Positions 23,679 to 32,072 of a stretch of DNA of 64,000 nt are shown piece by piece (the stretch's first letter is position 1; each line of letters opens with the position of its first letter). The DNA is from Nocardia xishanensis NBRC 101358 (GTDB lineage: Bacteria; Actinomycetota; Actinomycetes; Mycobacteriales; Mycobacteriaceae). The notes under the pieces were generated by a model. It did no database searches. It saw only the letters and a list, made by a program, of their open reading frames with translations, and was not told the origin of the DNA. Location: contig NZ_BDCF01000023.1 in assembly GCF_001613365.1 (NCBI RefSeq), positions 1-64,000 on the forward strand, read 5' to 3'. The position numbers were made by a program, and so were the translations under genes.

Positions 23679-25010
23679 ATGGGGACTCCTCCGCACGAGT
23701 GGCTGGCCAACGTCGCCAGCTATGGCGTTCCAGTGATCGCGGTTCCGCGTCACGTGTACAACTTCTTCCACGCGCGTTCCGAGGCGCAGACGCAAGAAGA
23801 GAACTTCAACGATCGGCAGTCCAAAGCACAGAATCAGTGGAATACCGACCGGCAGTTCGTCAACAAGACGTGGTCGGATCTGCAGTCGCAATACGACGGC
23901 CGATACGCGGATCGGGTCCTGGTGGGGGACAAAAAGGAATCTTTCCTTTCGCAGTCTCACGAGTGGATCTACAACCAACTGAAGGACATCAAGCAACCCG
24001 AGATCAACAAGGCCGCCGACGGTTGGCGCGACATGGTCCGTGAAGCCGAACGTCTCGTCAACGACTTCTCCACCGGCGTGCAACGCGACATTGATGACTT
24101 CATGGAAGGCAAGACCGCCAACGCGGTCATCGAATCCACCAAGTCCTACGCAGACGAGATGAAGAAGCTGATCGTCACGTTCAACATGGTCGCTCGCGGA
24201 CTGGATCTCACCGAGGGATATCTGACCCAGGCCCAGCAGACCGTCGACGAGCCGCACAGTTTGTCGCTCATCGATCAAGTCATCGGTCACATCCCCGGCA
24301 ACGGGGTTTTCAAGAGCGCCCAGTACCGCGCCGACGAAGCCGAGAATCGGGTCCGCGACTTCATGGATCGGGTGTATCAGCCCGGTGTCGTGGACGAGGT
24401 GGATCCGTACACGCCGATCCTTCCCGAGCCGAAGAGCACGATCGACGACAAGAAGGAAGAGCCGAAGATTCCCGGTCCTGGTCCCGGCCCTGGTCCCGGT
24501 CCGGGGCCAGGGCCAGGGCCAGGACCGGGTAATCCGGGCACTGACGACCCGACGGACACGGAAACCCCCGAGGATCCGACGACGGGCGACCCGCAGAGCA
24601 CGACTCCGCAAAGCACGACTCCGACTGATCCGACGTCGACCACGCCGACCTCCACGACGCCAGCCGCGACGGTCCCCGACACCAAGCTGCCGAATGCGGG
24701 TCTGCCGACGCCTACGGGGCCGGGACCGGGGTCGCCCGGACCGGGCGTGCCGACGATCCCATCGCCCGGGCGGTCAGTGCCCGGCGGGAATGTTCCGGGG
24801 CAGTCCGGGCCGTCGGGCGGGTTGGCCAACAGCCGCCCGGCAGGCAGCGGCCGGGCGGGCATGCCCGGAATGGGTGCGCCGGCGGCGCGCGGTAAGGGTG
24901 ATGACGACGATGAGCACAAGACACCCGACTATTTGATCTATGACCATGGAGATGAATTGCTCGGGAGTCAGCCGCCCGCGCTTCCGCCGGGTGGAGTGAT
25001 CGGCGGGTGA
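23679..25010 (+). CDS. PPE-like helical ESX substrate with Gly-Pro repeat tail
   Basis: A 443-residue protein built like a PPE/EspB-type ESX substrate without a PPE motif. Residues 1-250 are long amphipathic helices with Trp-rich patches (QNQWNTDRQFVNKTWSDLQ) and a YxxxE signature at Tyr216-Glu220. Residues 266-284 are nine Gly-Pro repeats, followed by a Thr/Pro-rich linker (TSTTPTSTTPA) and a Gly/Pro/Ser-rich tail ending in an acidic stretch. The tail should be extended and disordered, suited to crossing or sitting in the cell wall. It overlaps the EspG gene (GTGA at 25007), the usual pairing of substrate with its chaperone. Confidence 0.72.
   Translation: MGTPPHEWLANVASYGVPVIAVPRHVYNFFHARSEAQTQEENFNDRQSKAQNQWNTDRQFVNKTWSDLQSQYDGRYADRVLVGDKKESFLSQSHEWIYNQLKDIKQPEINKAADGWRDMVREAERLVNDFSTGVQRDIDDFMEGKTANAVIESTKSYADEMKKLIVTFNMVARGLDLTEGYLTQAQQTVDEPHSLSLIDQVIGHIPGNGVFKSAQYRADEAENRVRDFMDRVYQPGVVDEVDPYTPILPEPKSTIDDKKEEPKIPGPGPGPGPGPGPGPGPGPGNPGTDDPTDTETPEDPTTGDPQSTTPQSTTPTDPTSTTPTSTTPAATVPDTKLPNAGLPTPTGPGPGSPGPGVPTIPSPGRSVPGGNVPGQSGPSGGLANSRPAGSGRAGMPGMGAPAARGKGDDDDEHKTPDYLIYDHGDELLGSQPPALPPGGVIGG
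24472..24528. repeat. Gly-Pro codon repeat forming an inverted repeat
   Basis: The Gly-Pro repeat is written with GGT/CCC/CCT codons in the first half and GGG/CCA codons in the second. As a result 24472-24493 is complementary to 24507-24528 at 18 of 22 positions around a 13-nt spacer. A simple tandem expansion would not produce this. Confidence 0.8.
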
Positions 25011-25774
25011 GCGAAAACCATTGGCGTCTGGATGGTTTCATGTTCCAGCTGGCGCTGGAGGCGTTCGGGCGTGACCGGCTGCCGTATCCGTTGCGCTACA
25101 CGGTCGAGGGCATCGAGGCGCACGACGACTATCTCCGTGCGCGCGCCGAAGCCGGGCAGCGACTTGGCCGGATCGCCGATCATCGCCTGCATGGCGCATT
25201 GCAGGTGCTGCTCGAGCCGCAAGTCCGCGTCGAGGTGCACGGCTTCTTCGGGCGCGATTTCGCTCAGGTCGTTCGCATTCACGCGGGCGTGGAGGGTGAT
25301 CGGGCGACCGTCGCGGTCCAGTTGCCGGGGCCGACCCAGCAGTACGGCCGCGACGTGCTGCTCTCGCACTGTCCCGCACGAGCCGTCGCTCGGCATGTCG
25401 TGGTCCAGCTGCCGAGGTGCGTGGAAGGTCGGCATGCTCCCATCCGGGGACGTCGCTCTGATCTGGGGCGGACGGATTACGCGCAGCACCCGACGCGCTT
25501 GTCCCACACCGAGGAATTGAACCGCATTCTGCGGCGTCCCCGGTCCGGTCTCGGAGAGATCACCGTCTATCGGGGCGCGGCGTACGACAGCAGGCCGACG
25601 AACGACGGGCGTGGATTCCATTGGCTGGATTACCTTCCCGCGGACGGCAGGTATCTGCTCTATCACCAGGGCGGTGAGGATTTCACCGTCACGCCCGGTG
25701 CCCCCGAGGAGATCGAGCGTCAGTTGACCACTCTGATCGAGTCGACGCACCGCCCGGTTGCCCGTCGCTGGTGA
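25007..25774 (+). CDS. espG: ESX secretion-associated chaperone EspG
   Basis: A 255-residue EspG-family protein. EspG proteins are cytosolic chaperones that bind PE/PPE-type ESX substrates and keep them soluble before secretion. Visible family features are the N-terminal SENHWRLDGFMFQLALEAFGRDRLPYPLRY, the central strand region EVHGFFGRDFAQVVRIHAG, and the C-terminal YRGAAYDSRPTNDGRGFHWLDYLPADGRYLLYH. Length is a little under the mycobacterial 270-300 residues. GTG 25007 overlaps the stop of the Gly-Pro-repeat protein, its likely client. No eccA-E or mycP genes are in the window, so this is an orphan substrate-chaperone pair. Confidence 0.85.
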   Translation: MSENHWRLDGFMFQLALEAFGRDRLPYPLRYTVEGIEAHDDYLRARAEAGQRLGRIADHRLHGALQVLLEPQVRVEVHGFFGRDFAQVVRIHAGVEGDRATVAVQLPGPTQQYGRDVLLSHCPARAVARHVVVQLPRCVEGRHAPIRGRRSDLGRTDYAQHPTRLSHTEELNRILRRPRSGLGEITVYRGAAYDSRPTNDGRGFHWLDYLPADGRYLLYHQGGEDFTVTPGAPEEIERQLTTLIESTHRPVARRW

Positions 25775-25840
25775 GGCCCGGCTATCGGTGACGATAACCC
25801 TGAGCCGACTCGGCATCGAGCGGATTCGGTCGGCCGCGGC

Positions 25841-26545
25841 TCATCGCCGGTTCGGTCGCAACACCAGCATCTCGGTCGCTCCACGGTGGAATTCGTAGTG
25901 CGTGGGGCGCAGCTCGGTGGGAATGCCCTTGTCGTGTACCTCTTTTCGGAGGCGAGCGATCAGGTCGTCCTGGGGCCGCCCGCTGTGGTCGACGAGTGGG
26001 TAGAGGCGGATTTCACCCGTGGTGACGCGGGCGAGTTCGAGTAGCGCGGCGAGGTGGAAGTCGGCGTCGAGGCGGTCGGCGTAGGTGAAAAGCAGGTGGG
26101 AGCTGAGGGCTAAGTCGAAGGTGTTGTCGGGGAAGGGGAGTACGGGGAGCTGGGCGGCGATGTAGTGGCCGGGGTTGGCGAGCAGGTCGTCGCCGAAGCG
26201 GGTCGCGGCGGTCAGCCGGATGGCCTGGAGGCGGTCCGGGTCGCCGTAGAAGTCCCAGCGGTAGCGTTCGTGATGAGATCCGGCGTAAGCGCTTCCGCGT
26301 TCGGTTTCGGTGCGGGCGAGCTCGCGGAGTTCGGCTGGGGGGTTGGCGTAGACCGGGTCGGCAGCGAGGACATGAGCGCCGAGTTCGGCGGCTTCGGCGA
26401 CGAAACTCGCTGCGCCGCCGGGGCAGTCGAGGATGCGGCCGCGCAGGTCGGCGTCGATGAGCTCGAAGATGGCACGATACTCGGTCAATGATCTTGCGCT
26501 GATCAGGAATTCACCGAGTACGTCGTTTTCGGTGGGGCGCTTCAT
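25841..26545 (-). CDS. class I SAM-dependent methyltransferase
   Basis: A 234-residue Rossmann-fold methyltransferase. Motif I appears as ILDCPGGAASFVAEAAELG, unusual in having Cys-Pro in place of the common Gly-x-Gly start. The acidic residue after strand 2 is in HVLAADPVY, and the strand-4 motif is PFPDNTFDLALSSHLLFTY. The C-terminal strand pair (YEFHRGATEMLVLRP) completes the fold. Substrate is unknown. It is convergent with the EspG gene (66 bp apart) and closes the accessory block before dinG. The ATG is preceded by a weak -10-like GACGGT. Confidence 0.83.
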   Translation of the reverse strand: MKRPTENDVLGEFLISARSLTEYRAIFELIDADLRGRILDCPGGAASFVAEAAELGAHVLAADPVYANPPAELRELARTETERGSAYAGSHHERYRWDFYGDPDRLQAIRLTAATRFGDDLLANPGHYIAAQLPVLPFPDNTFDLALSSHLLFTYADRLDADFHLAALLELARVTTGEIRLYPLVDHSGRPQDDLIARLRKEVHDKGIPTELRPTHYEFHRGATEMLVLRPNRR

Positions 26546-26812
26546 CCGGATACCGTCTCACACGCCGCTGCGGCGCGACATCCAAATTTCGCGCCGCGGA
26601 ATTGTTTTAGGGACATCCCCGCACCGAGTGCAGGGGCTTGGCACGGGGATATCACCGATACATTCGGTGTGGGAATTGGGGTCCACCGAAGCATCAAGGC
26701 CAAACTTACTTCCACGCGGAATCAATTGTGCGCGTTTGTGAGTGGTATCACAGATGGGATCGGCGGCGGGCGGTTCGTGGTCGCGCGGGTTCGCATCGAA
26801 CGTCGTCCTCGG

Positions 26813-28861
26813 TCAGCTTGCGTTCGCGGTCAACCGTTTCAGCGCCTTCACGACCACCTCCGGATCGGCGGTCTCCCAATACGGCGGGAGGGTGGCGCGC
26901 AGGTAGCCGCCGTAGCGTGCGGTGGCCAACCGGGAGTCGAGGATGGCGACGACGCCGCGATCGTCCACGCTGCGCAGCAGCCTGCCGGTGCCTTGGGCGA
27001 GCAGCAGCGCCGCGTGATTGGCCGCGACAGTGAGAAAGCCATTGCCGCCGCGGGATTCGACCGCCCGCTGCCGCGCCGCCAGCAGCGGGTCGTCCGGGCG
27101 GGGGAACGGAATGCGGTCCAGGATCACCAGACTCAGCGACGGGCCGGGAACGTCGACGCCCTGCCACAGCGACAAGGTGCCGAACAGCGAGGTCTCCGGA
27201 TCGTCGGCGAACTTGCGCACCAGCGCGCCCGTCGAGTCCTCGCCCTGGCACAGCACCGGGGTGTTCAACCGGTCGCGCAGCGCGTCGGTGGCGGCGCGGG
27301 CGGCGCGCATCGAGGAGAACAGGCCGAGTGTCCGTCCGCCCGCAGCATCGATCAGGCGCTCGATCTCGTCGAGGTAGGCGGGCGGCAGACCGTCGCGGCC
27401 CGGCGGCGGCAGATGTTTGGCCACGTAGAGGATGCCCGATTTGGCGTGGTCGAAGGGAGATCCGACGTCGAGCGAGCTCCAGCGCACGGTCTCGTTGTCC
27501 GAGGGCGCCTGCGCGCCGTTGGCGGTTCCGGTGTCGGGGCGGTTCGCGGACTGGGCGGGCAGTCCCCAGGTGACCGCGAGCCCGTCGAAGGATCCGCCGA
27601 TCTGCAGGGTGGCCGAGGTGAGCACCACGGTGGCGGTGCCGAACAGCCGTGAGCGCAGCAGTCCGCCGACCGAGAGCGGCGCCATGCGCAGCGTCTTGCG
27701 CGGCACGCCGCCGCGCGCGTCCTCGGCCGCCAGCCAGATGACGTCGCGCCGGGTCGCCGGATCGGGTTCGTCGAACGCGGTGAGCGCGCGGACGGCGCTG
27801 TCGTGTATTTCATCGATCGCGGCAAGCGCCAGTGTGCGGGCGGCCGCGGTGTCCGGATCACCCTGCGGATTGCCGCTGCCTGGCGGCGCGAGTTCGGTGC
27901 GCGCGTTCCACGCGGCGTCGCGTACCAGCGCCAGCGCCTGGGGGACGCCGTCGGGCATGACGTCCCAGCGGGCGGGCGGCAGTTCGTCGAGGATCTGATG
28001 CCAGGCCTCCGCCGCGCCCTCCAGCCGGTCCACCTCGCGCTCGTCGACGAGTTTGGCGCAGCGGCGGGCGGCGGCGCTGATCGCGGACGGCGCCAGTTCG
28101 GCGGTGGCCACGCCGGTGACTCGGTCGACCAGTTCGTGCGCTTCGTCGATCACCACGACGTCGTGTTCGGGCAGCACCTGGATGCCGCTGATGGCGTCGA
28201 TGGCGAGCAAGGCGTGGTTGGTCACCACCACATCGGCCTGGGCCGACTCGGCGCGGGCGCGCTCGGCGTAGCAGTCCTGCCCGAACGGGCAGCGTGATTT
28301 GCCGAGGCACTCGCGTGAGGACACGCTGACCTGACGCCAGGCGCGATCGGTGACGCCGGGCGCGAGCTCGTCGCGGTCGCCGGTCTCGGTGTTGGAGGCC
28401 CAGTCGTTGAGGCGCTGCACCTCGCGGCCGAGGCGGGAGATCGCGAACGCGTCGAACAGCTCGGCCTCCGCGGGCTCGTCGGGGATGGCGCTGTTTATCT
28501 TGTTGAGACACAGATAGTTGTTGCGGCCCTTGAGGATCGCGAAACGGGCCGGGCGACCGAGCGGCTTGGCCAGCGCCTCGGCAAGGCGGGGCAGGTCGCG
28601 GTCGACCAGCTGACGCTGGAGCGCGATCGTCGCGGTCGACACCACCACCGTGCGGCCGGTGCGCACCGCGTGCCGCAGGCTCGGGACCAGGTAGGCCAGC
28701 GACTTGCCGGTACCGGTCCCGGCCTGCACGGCCAGGTGCTCCTTGGTGTCGATCGCGTGGTCGACGGCCGACGCCATCGTCACCTGCCCGGACCGTTCCT
28801 TACCGCCCAGCGCGTGCACGGCGGTGGCCAGAAGGTCGGAGACTGGGGGCAGTTCGGGCAC
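26813..28861 (-). CDS. dinG: ATP-dependent DNA helicase DinG family (XPD-like, Fe-S)
   Basis: A 682-residue superfamily 2 helicase of the DinG/XPD type, unwinding DNA 5' to 3' and structured substrates in repair. Walker A is GTGTGKSLAYLVPSL near residue 45 and the DEAH box is VVVIDEAHELVD. Four cysteines (NNYLCLN, SRECLGK, SRCPFG, QDCYAE) lie between them and should hold a [4Fe-4S] cluster, as in E. coli DinG. Motif VI-like GTGRLLRSVDDRG is near the C-terminus. GTG 28861 has TAGGCT 6 nt upstream, giving a leaderless mRNA. It corresponds to Rv1329c; the gene next to it in M. tuberculosis (glgP) is here 12.6 kb away. Confidence 0.95.
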   Translation of the reverse strand: MPELPPVSDLLATAVHALGGKERSGQVTMASAVDHAIDTKEHLAVQAGTGTGKSLAYLVPSLRHAVRTGRTVVVSTATIALQRQLVDRDLPRLAEALAKPLGRPARFAILKGRNNYLCLNKINSAIPDEPAEAELFDAFAISRLGREVQRLNDWASNTETGDRDELAPGVTDRAWRQVSVSSRECLGKSRCPFGQDCYAERARAESAQADVVVTNHALLAIDAISGIQVLPEHDVVVIDEAHELVDRVTGVATAELAPSAISAAARRCAKLVDEREVDRLEGAAEAWHQILDELPPARWDVMPDGVPQALALVRDAAWNARTELAPPGSGNPQGDPDTAAARTLALAAIDEIHDSAVRALTAFDEPDPATRRDVIWLAAEDARGGVPRKTLRMAPLSVGGLLRSRLFGTATVVLTSATLQIGGSFDGLAVTWGLPAQSANRPDTGTANGAQAPSDNETVRWSSLDVGSPFDHAKSGILYVAKHLPPPGRDGLPPAYLDEIERLIDAAGGRTLGLFSSMRAARAATDALRDRLNTPVLCQGEDSTGALVRKFADDPETSLFGTLSLWQGVDVPGPSLSLVILDRIPFPRPDDPLLAARQRAVESRGGNGFLTVAANHAALLLAQGTGRLLRSVDDRGVVAILDSRLATARYGGYLRATLPPYWETADPEVVVKALKRLTANAS

Positions 28862-28867
28862 GCGTGC

Positions 28868-28873
28868 AGCCTA
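28868..28873 (-). promoter_or_regulatory. leaderless -10 box of dinG
   Basis: TAGGCT on the minus strand, 6 nt before GTG 28861. Confidence 0.55.
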
Positions 28874-28893
28874 CTGCCCGCCACCGACACGGT

Positions 28894-29439
28894 TCACCGG
28901 TCGGGCCGGACGAAGTCGTCGAGGTTGGCGCGCGCGTACTCGAGCACGCGCCGCTGGAAATCGGCGGGCTCGTTGGCGTCGTAGAGCGCGTCGGCGCGGT
29001 TCTTCCGGGTGCCGTCCCGCGGCTGCCTGATCTGGTCGGGGTTGTCGAGCACGGCGTACTCGTCGTCCCAGAGCCGGTCCAGGTCGGCGTTGTCGTGCGA
29101 TTCCGCCAGCGCCTCGTATGCGGCGACCACCACCGCTGCGGCCAGTCCCGGCATTCCCGCGGCCCGCAGCGCGCCCGGCAGCCAGGGGAGTTCGTCGGCC
29201 CGCCGCGCGAGGAAACGGCCGAAGCCGCCCGCATCCACGTGATCGTTCAGCGAGGCGAGCACCATCAGATTGGCGAACGCGGGCGGCAGGGCGGTGCGGC
29301 GGCGGACCGGGTCGGCGCGCAGTTCCTCGGTCGCCGGGTTGGACCAGAAGACGATGTCCGCCGCGCGGTCGATGTCCTCGGCGTCGGCCAGTGCCCGGGC
29401 GACGGCGGCGCGGGCGCTCGCCGGAAATCGGTAGTCCAC
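28894..29439 (-). CDS. conserved hypothetical protein, DMP19/DUF4375-like
   Basis: A 181-residue soluble, helix-rich protein. FWSNPATEELRADPVRRRTALPPAFANLMVLASLNDHVDAGGFGRFL followed by ALRAAGMPGLAAAVVVAAYEAL resembles the DMP19/DUF4375 layout (a gapped Asn/Gly-Gly-Phe motif then a helical C-terminus); this assignment is tentative. GTG 29439 fits the end of the preceding nicotinamidase gene, which stops 11 bp upstream, so the two probably share a transcript. The TAG stop of that gene overlaps a TAGGGT hexamer that could act as a -10. Function is unknown. Confidence 0.65.
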   Translation of the reverse strand: MDYRFPASARAAVARALADAEDIDRAADIVFWSNPATEELRADPVRRRTALPPAFANLMVLASLNDHVDAGGFGRFLARRADELPWLPGALRAAGMPGLAAAVVVAAYEALAESHDNADLDRLWDDEYAVLDNPDQIRQPRDGTRKNRADALYDANEPADFQRRVLEYARANLDDFVRPDR

Positions 29440-29450
29440 GGGGGTGGACC

Positions 29451-30005
29451 CTAACGGGCGACCTCGACGCCGGCGGCCTCGAGTTCGCCGAGCGCCTTCT
29501 CGATGGTCGCCTGCGCCACGCCCGCGGTCAGGCCGAGCAGCACGCGCGTCTCGAATCCGGCCGCTCTCGCGTCGAGCGCCGTGGCGCGCACGCAGTGGTC
29601 GGTGGCGATGCCGACGACGTCGACCGCGTCGATGTCGCGCTCGCGCAGCCACTCGGCGAGGTCGGTGCCGTCGGCGGTCGCGGCCTCGAAACCCGAATAG
29701 GCGGCGCTGTATTCGCCCTTGGAGAAGACCTCGTGGATCGGCGTGGTGTCCAGGTTCGGGTGGAAGTCGGCGCCGGGGGTGCCGACGCGGCAGTGCGGAG
29801 GCCAGCTGTCCACATAGTCCGGTTCGGTGGAGAAGTGCGCGCCCGGATCGATGTGGTGATCGCGGGTGGCCACGACGGCGGCGTAGTCACCGGCGATCGC
29901 GTGCTCGCTGATGCGACCCGCGACCCCCGCGCCCCCGTCGACGGCGAGTGAACCGCCTTCGCAGAAATCGTTCTGCACGTCGACGATGATCAGCGCCCGC
30001 TTCAT
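29451..30005 (-). CDS. pncA: nicotinamidase
   Basis: PncA converts nicotinamide to nicotinic acid in NAD salvage and, in M. tuberculosis, activates pyrazinamide. The 184-residue protein has the full active site: Asp9, Lys96 and Cys138 (TDHCVRATA) as the catalytic triad, and Asp49, His51, His57 in ATRDHHIDPGAHFS as the metal site. The ATG at 30005 is clear. It lies just upstream of the DMP19-like gene and about 340 bp from pncB on the same strand, separated by a small opposite-strand gene, so both salvage steps cluster here, unlike M. tuberculosis where pncA (Rv2043c) is elsewhere. Confidence 0.95.
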   Translation of the reverse strand: MKRALIIVDVQNDFCEGGSLAVDGGAGVAGRISEHAIAGDYAAVVATRDHHIDPGAHFSTEPDYVDSWPPHCRVGTPGADFHPNLDTTPIHEVFSKGEYSAAYSGFEAATADGTDLAEWLRERDIDAVDVVGIATDHCVRATALDARAAGFETRVLLGLTAGVAQATIEKALGELEAAGVEVAR

Positions 30006-30107
30006 CTCATGACACCTTTCGGGTGATGTAAACGAAGATTACCCCGCCGGTGATTACCTCTTGCCGCCCTTGTTGTCCGGGCGGATCGGTTCGACATGGA
30101 GGTGGGT

Positions 30108-30338
30108 ATGAGTCCTGTGGCCAAGCTGGCGACCGGGGTGTCTGTCGGGACGGCGGCGGGCTACACCGGGTTCTCGCTGGCGCAGCGCGCGTCCGACGGC
30201 GAGTGGCCGGTGGGCGCCGAGTGGTTCTCCGTGGTGATCAGCGGGGTTGTGGTCGGCGTGATCGCGCTGCTCGTCGTGTTGGTGCTCGTGGCTTTCACGG
30301 GTATCGGGCGGCGCTCCGGCGGACTGTCGGGGAAATGA
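30108..30338 (+). CDS. small membrane protein
   Basis: A 76-residue protein with one strong transmembrane helix at about 46-70 (SVVISGVVVGVIALLVVLVLVAF) and possibly a weaker N-terminal one (LATGVSVGTAAGYTGFSLA). The ATG at 30108 is chosen because GGAGG lies five bases upstream; an in-frame ATG at 30096 would place that sequence inside the gene. It is transcribed divergently from pncA and convergently with pncB, whose stop is 7 bp away. No family is recognised. Confidence 0.6.
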   Translation: MSPVAKLATGVSVGTAAGYTGFSLAQRASDGEWPVGAEWFSVVISGVVVGVIALLVVLVLVAFTGIGRRSGGLSGK

Positions 30339-30344
30339 GGCCGA

Positions 30345-31658
30345 TCAGCTCAGGAACGTCGTCGGGATGGCGGGATCGCCGTCGGAGAGCTTCAGGCCTT
30401 CCCACGGCAGGCTGACCAACCCGCGCGACACCAGCGCGCGACTCTCGGCCAAAGTCGGAAGCCCGTCCAGCGCTTTGCCATCGCGCACCAGCGGGACCGA
30501 CAGCGGACGGGACTGGAACTCGCCGCTCGCGGGCTCGGGGCCCGCCGCGAGGTAGACGATCTCCTCGACGACGGTGCCGGTGTCGCGCGCGAGGCGCACC
30601 GCCTTCTTCGCGCCGCCGCGAGATTCCTTGTGGCTGCTGCGCTTGGCGACCGGAAGCCCGTCCACCTCCACCAGCTTGAAGACCATGCCCGCCGTCGGCG
30701 CGCCGGACCCGGTGACCAGTGCGGTGCCCACGCCGTACACGTCGACGGGGTCGCCGTGCAGCGCGGCGATCGCGTACTCGTCCAGGTCACCGGAGACCAC
30801 GATGCGGGTCTTGGTCGCGCCGAGCTCGTCGAGTTGCACGCGTACCTGCCTGGCCAGCACGCCGAGATCGCCGGAATCGATGCGCACGCCACCGAGTTCC
30901 GTGCCGGCGACCTCTATCGCGTTGGCTACGCCGCGGGTGATGTCGAACGTGTCGACCAGCAGGGTGGTGCCGACGCCGAGCGCCTCGACCTGACTGCGGA
31001 AGGCCGCGGCCTCGTGCGCGCCGTCGGCGCCGCTGTGCAGCAGCGTGAAGGCGTGCGCGCTGGTGCCAGCGCCAGGCACGCCGTAGGTGCGCACCGCCTC
31101 CAGGTTCGAGGTGGCGTCGAAGCCCGCGAGGTAGGCGGCCCGCGATGCCGAGGGCGCGGCCAGTTCGTGGGCGCGCCGCGAGCCCATCTCGATCATCCTG
31201 CGGCCCGCGGCGGCGCTCACCATGCGCGCCGCGGCCGAGGCGATCGCGCTGTCGTGATTGAGGATCGACAGGATCAGCGTCTCCAGCACGACGCACTCGG
31301 CGAAGCTGCCGCGTACCGAAAGGATCGGGGAGCCAGGGAAGTACAGCTCGCCCTCGGCGTAGCCGTCGATCTCGCCGGTGAAGCGGTAAGCGCGCAGCCA
31401 GTCCAGGGTGCGGTCGTCCAGGAATCCGGCGACGATCGCCAGCTCCTCTTCACCGAAACGGAAGTTCGCCAGCGCCTCGAGCAACCGGCCCGTTCCGGCG
31501 ACGACGCCGTAGCGGCGACCGTGTGGCAACCGCCTGGCGAACACCTCGAAGGTGCACGCGCGGTGCGCGGAGCCGTCGGCGAGCGCGGCCGCCAGCATGG
31601 TCAGTTCGTACTGGTCGGTCAGCAGCGCGGTGCTGGCGACCCCATCGTGCTGGTCCAC
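30345..31658 (-). CDS. pncB: nicotinate phosphoribosyltransferase
   Basis: PncB joins nicotinate to PRPP to give nicotinate mononucleotide, the step after PncA. The 437-residue product corresponds to Rv1330c (PncB1). Visible features are LLTDQYELTMLAAAL at the N-terminus, GSRRAHELAAPSASRAAYLAGFDATSN (substrate loop), VDTFDITRGVANAI, VRIDSGDLGVLARQVR (the RIDSGD phosphoribosyl motif) and the KRSSHKES region with the regulatory histidine. GTG 31658 is preferred over GTG 31667 because TACAGT lies exactly 7 nt before it. It diverges from clpS with 83 bp between the start codons. Confidence 0.95.
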   Translation of the reverse strand: MDQHDGVASTALLTDQYELTMLAAALADGSAHRACTFEVFARRLPHGRRYGVVAGTGRLLEALANFRFGEEELAIVAGFLDDRTLDWLRAYRFTGEIDGYAEGELYFPGSPILSVRGSFAECVVLETLILSILNHDSAIASAAARMVSAAAGRRMIEMGSRRAHELAAPSASRAAYLAGFDATSNLEAVRTYGVPGAGTSAHAFTLLHSGADGAHEAAAFRSQVEALGVGTTLLVDTFDITRGVANAIEVAGTELGGVRIDSGDLGVLARQVRVQLDELGATKTRIVVSGDLDEYAIAALHGDPVDVYGVGTALVTGSGAPTAGMVFKLVEVDGLPVAKRSSHKESRGGAKKAVRLARDTGTVVEEIVYLAAGPEPASGEFQSRPLSVPLVRDGKALDGLPTLAESRALVSRGLVSLPWEGLKLSDGDPAIPTTFLS

Positions 31659-31665
31659 ATCGGCC

Positions 31666-31671
31666 ACTGTA
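31666..31671 (-). promoter_or_regulatory. leaderless -10 box of pncB
   Basis: TACAGT on the minus strand, 7 nt before GTG 31658; this picks that codon over GTG 31667. Confidence 0.55.
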
Positions 31672-31728
31672 GCCAGCGGGACTCGCGGGGCTGCCGTGCA
31701 CGGGTGTTGTATCCCCGGGGGCGAGTCG

Positions 31729-31734
31729 TACCCT
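31729..31734 (+). promoter_or_regulatory. leaderless -10 box of clpS
   Basis: TACCCT ends 7 nt before ATG 31742, facing away from the pncB promoter. Confidence 0.6.
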
Positions 31735-31741
31735 GGACGTT

Positions 31742-32062
31742 ATGAGCTTGTGCGAAACGAAAACGACACTGTCGGCGGCACAGGCGACCCCGGAAGCGGT
31801 CGAGTACACCGAGATCCTGGAGGCGGAGGACCGTCCGTGGGTAACTGTGGTGTGGGACGACCCGGTCAATCTCATGCACTACGTGGCCTACATCTTTCAG
31901 AAGCTTTTCGGCTACAGCAAAGCCAAGGCGACCGAATTGATGTTGCAGGTGCACAACGAAGGAAAGGCCGTGGTGTCGTCCGGCTCGCGCGACAAGATGG
32001 AGCACGACGTCCGCAGGCTGCACGCCGCGGGCCTGTGGGCGACCATGCAACGGGACGACTGA
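31742..32062 (+). CDS. clpS: ATP-dependent Clp protease adaptor ClpS
   Basis: ClpS delivers N-degron substrates to ClpC/ClpP. The 106-residue protein has the family core: PWVTVVWDDPVNLMHYVAYIFQKLFGYSKAKA, with the Asp-Asp pair and Asn that hold the substrate alpha-amino group, then LMLQVHNEGKAVVSSGSRDKMEHDVRRLHAAGL with the conserved His. It matches Rv1331. It has a leaderless promoter. The DUF2017 gene follows 45 bp downstream, a pairing conserved in Actinobacteria. Confidence 0.95.
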   Translation: MSLCETKTTLSAAQATPEAVEYTEILEAEDRPWVTVVWDDPVNLMHYVAYIFQKLFGYSKAKATELMLQVHNEGKAVVSSGSRDKMEHDVRRLHAAGLWATMQRDD

Positions 32063-32072
32063 TCGGTACGAC

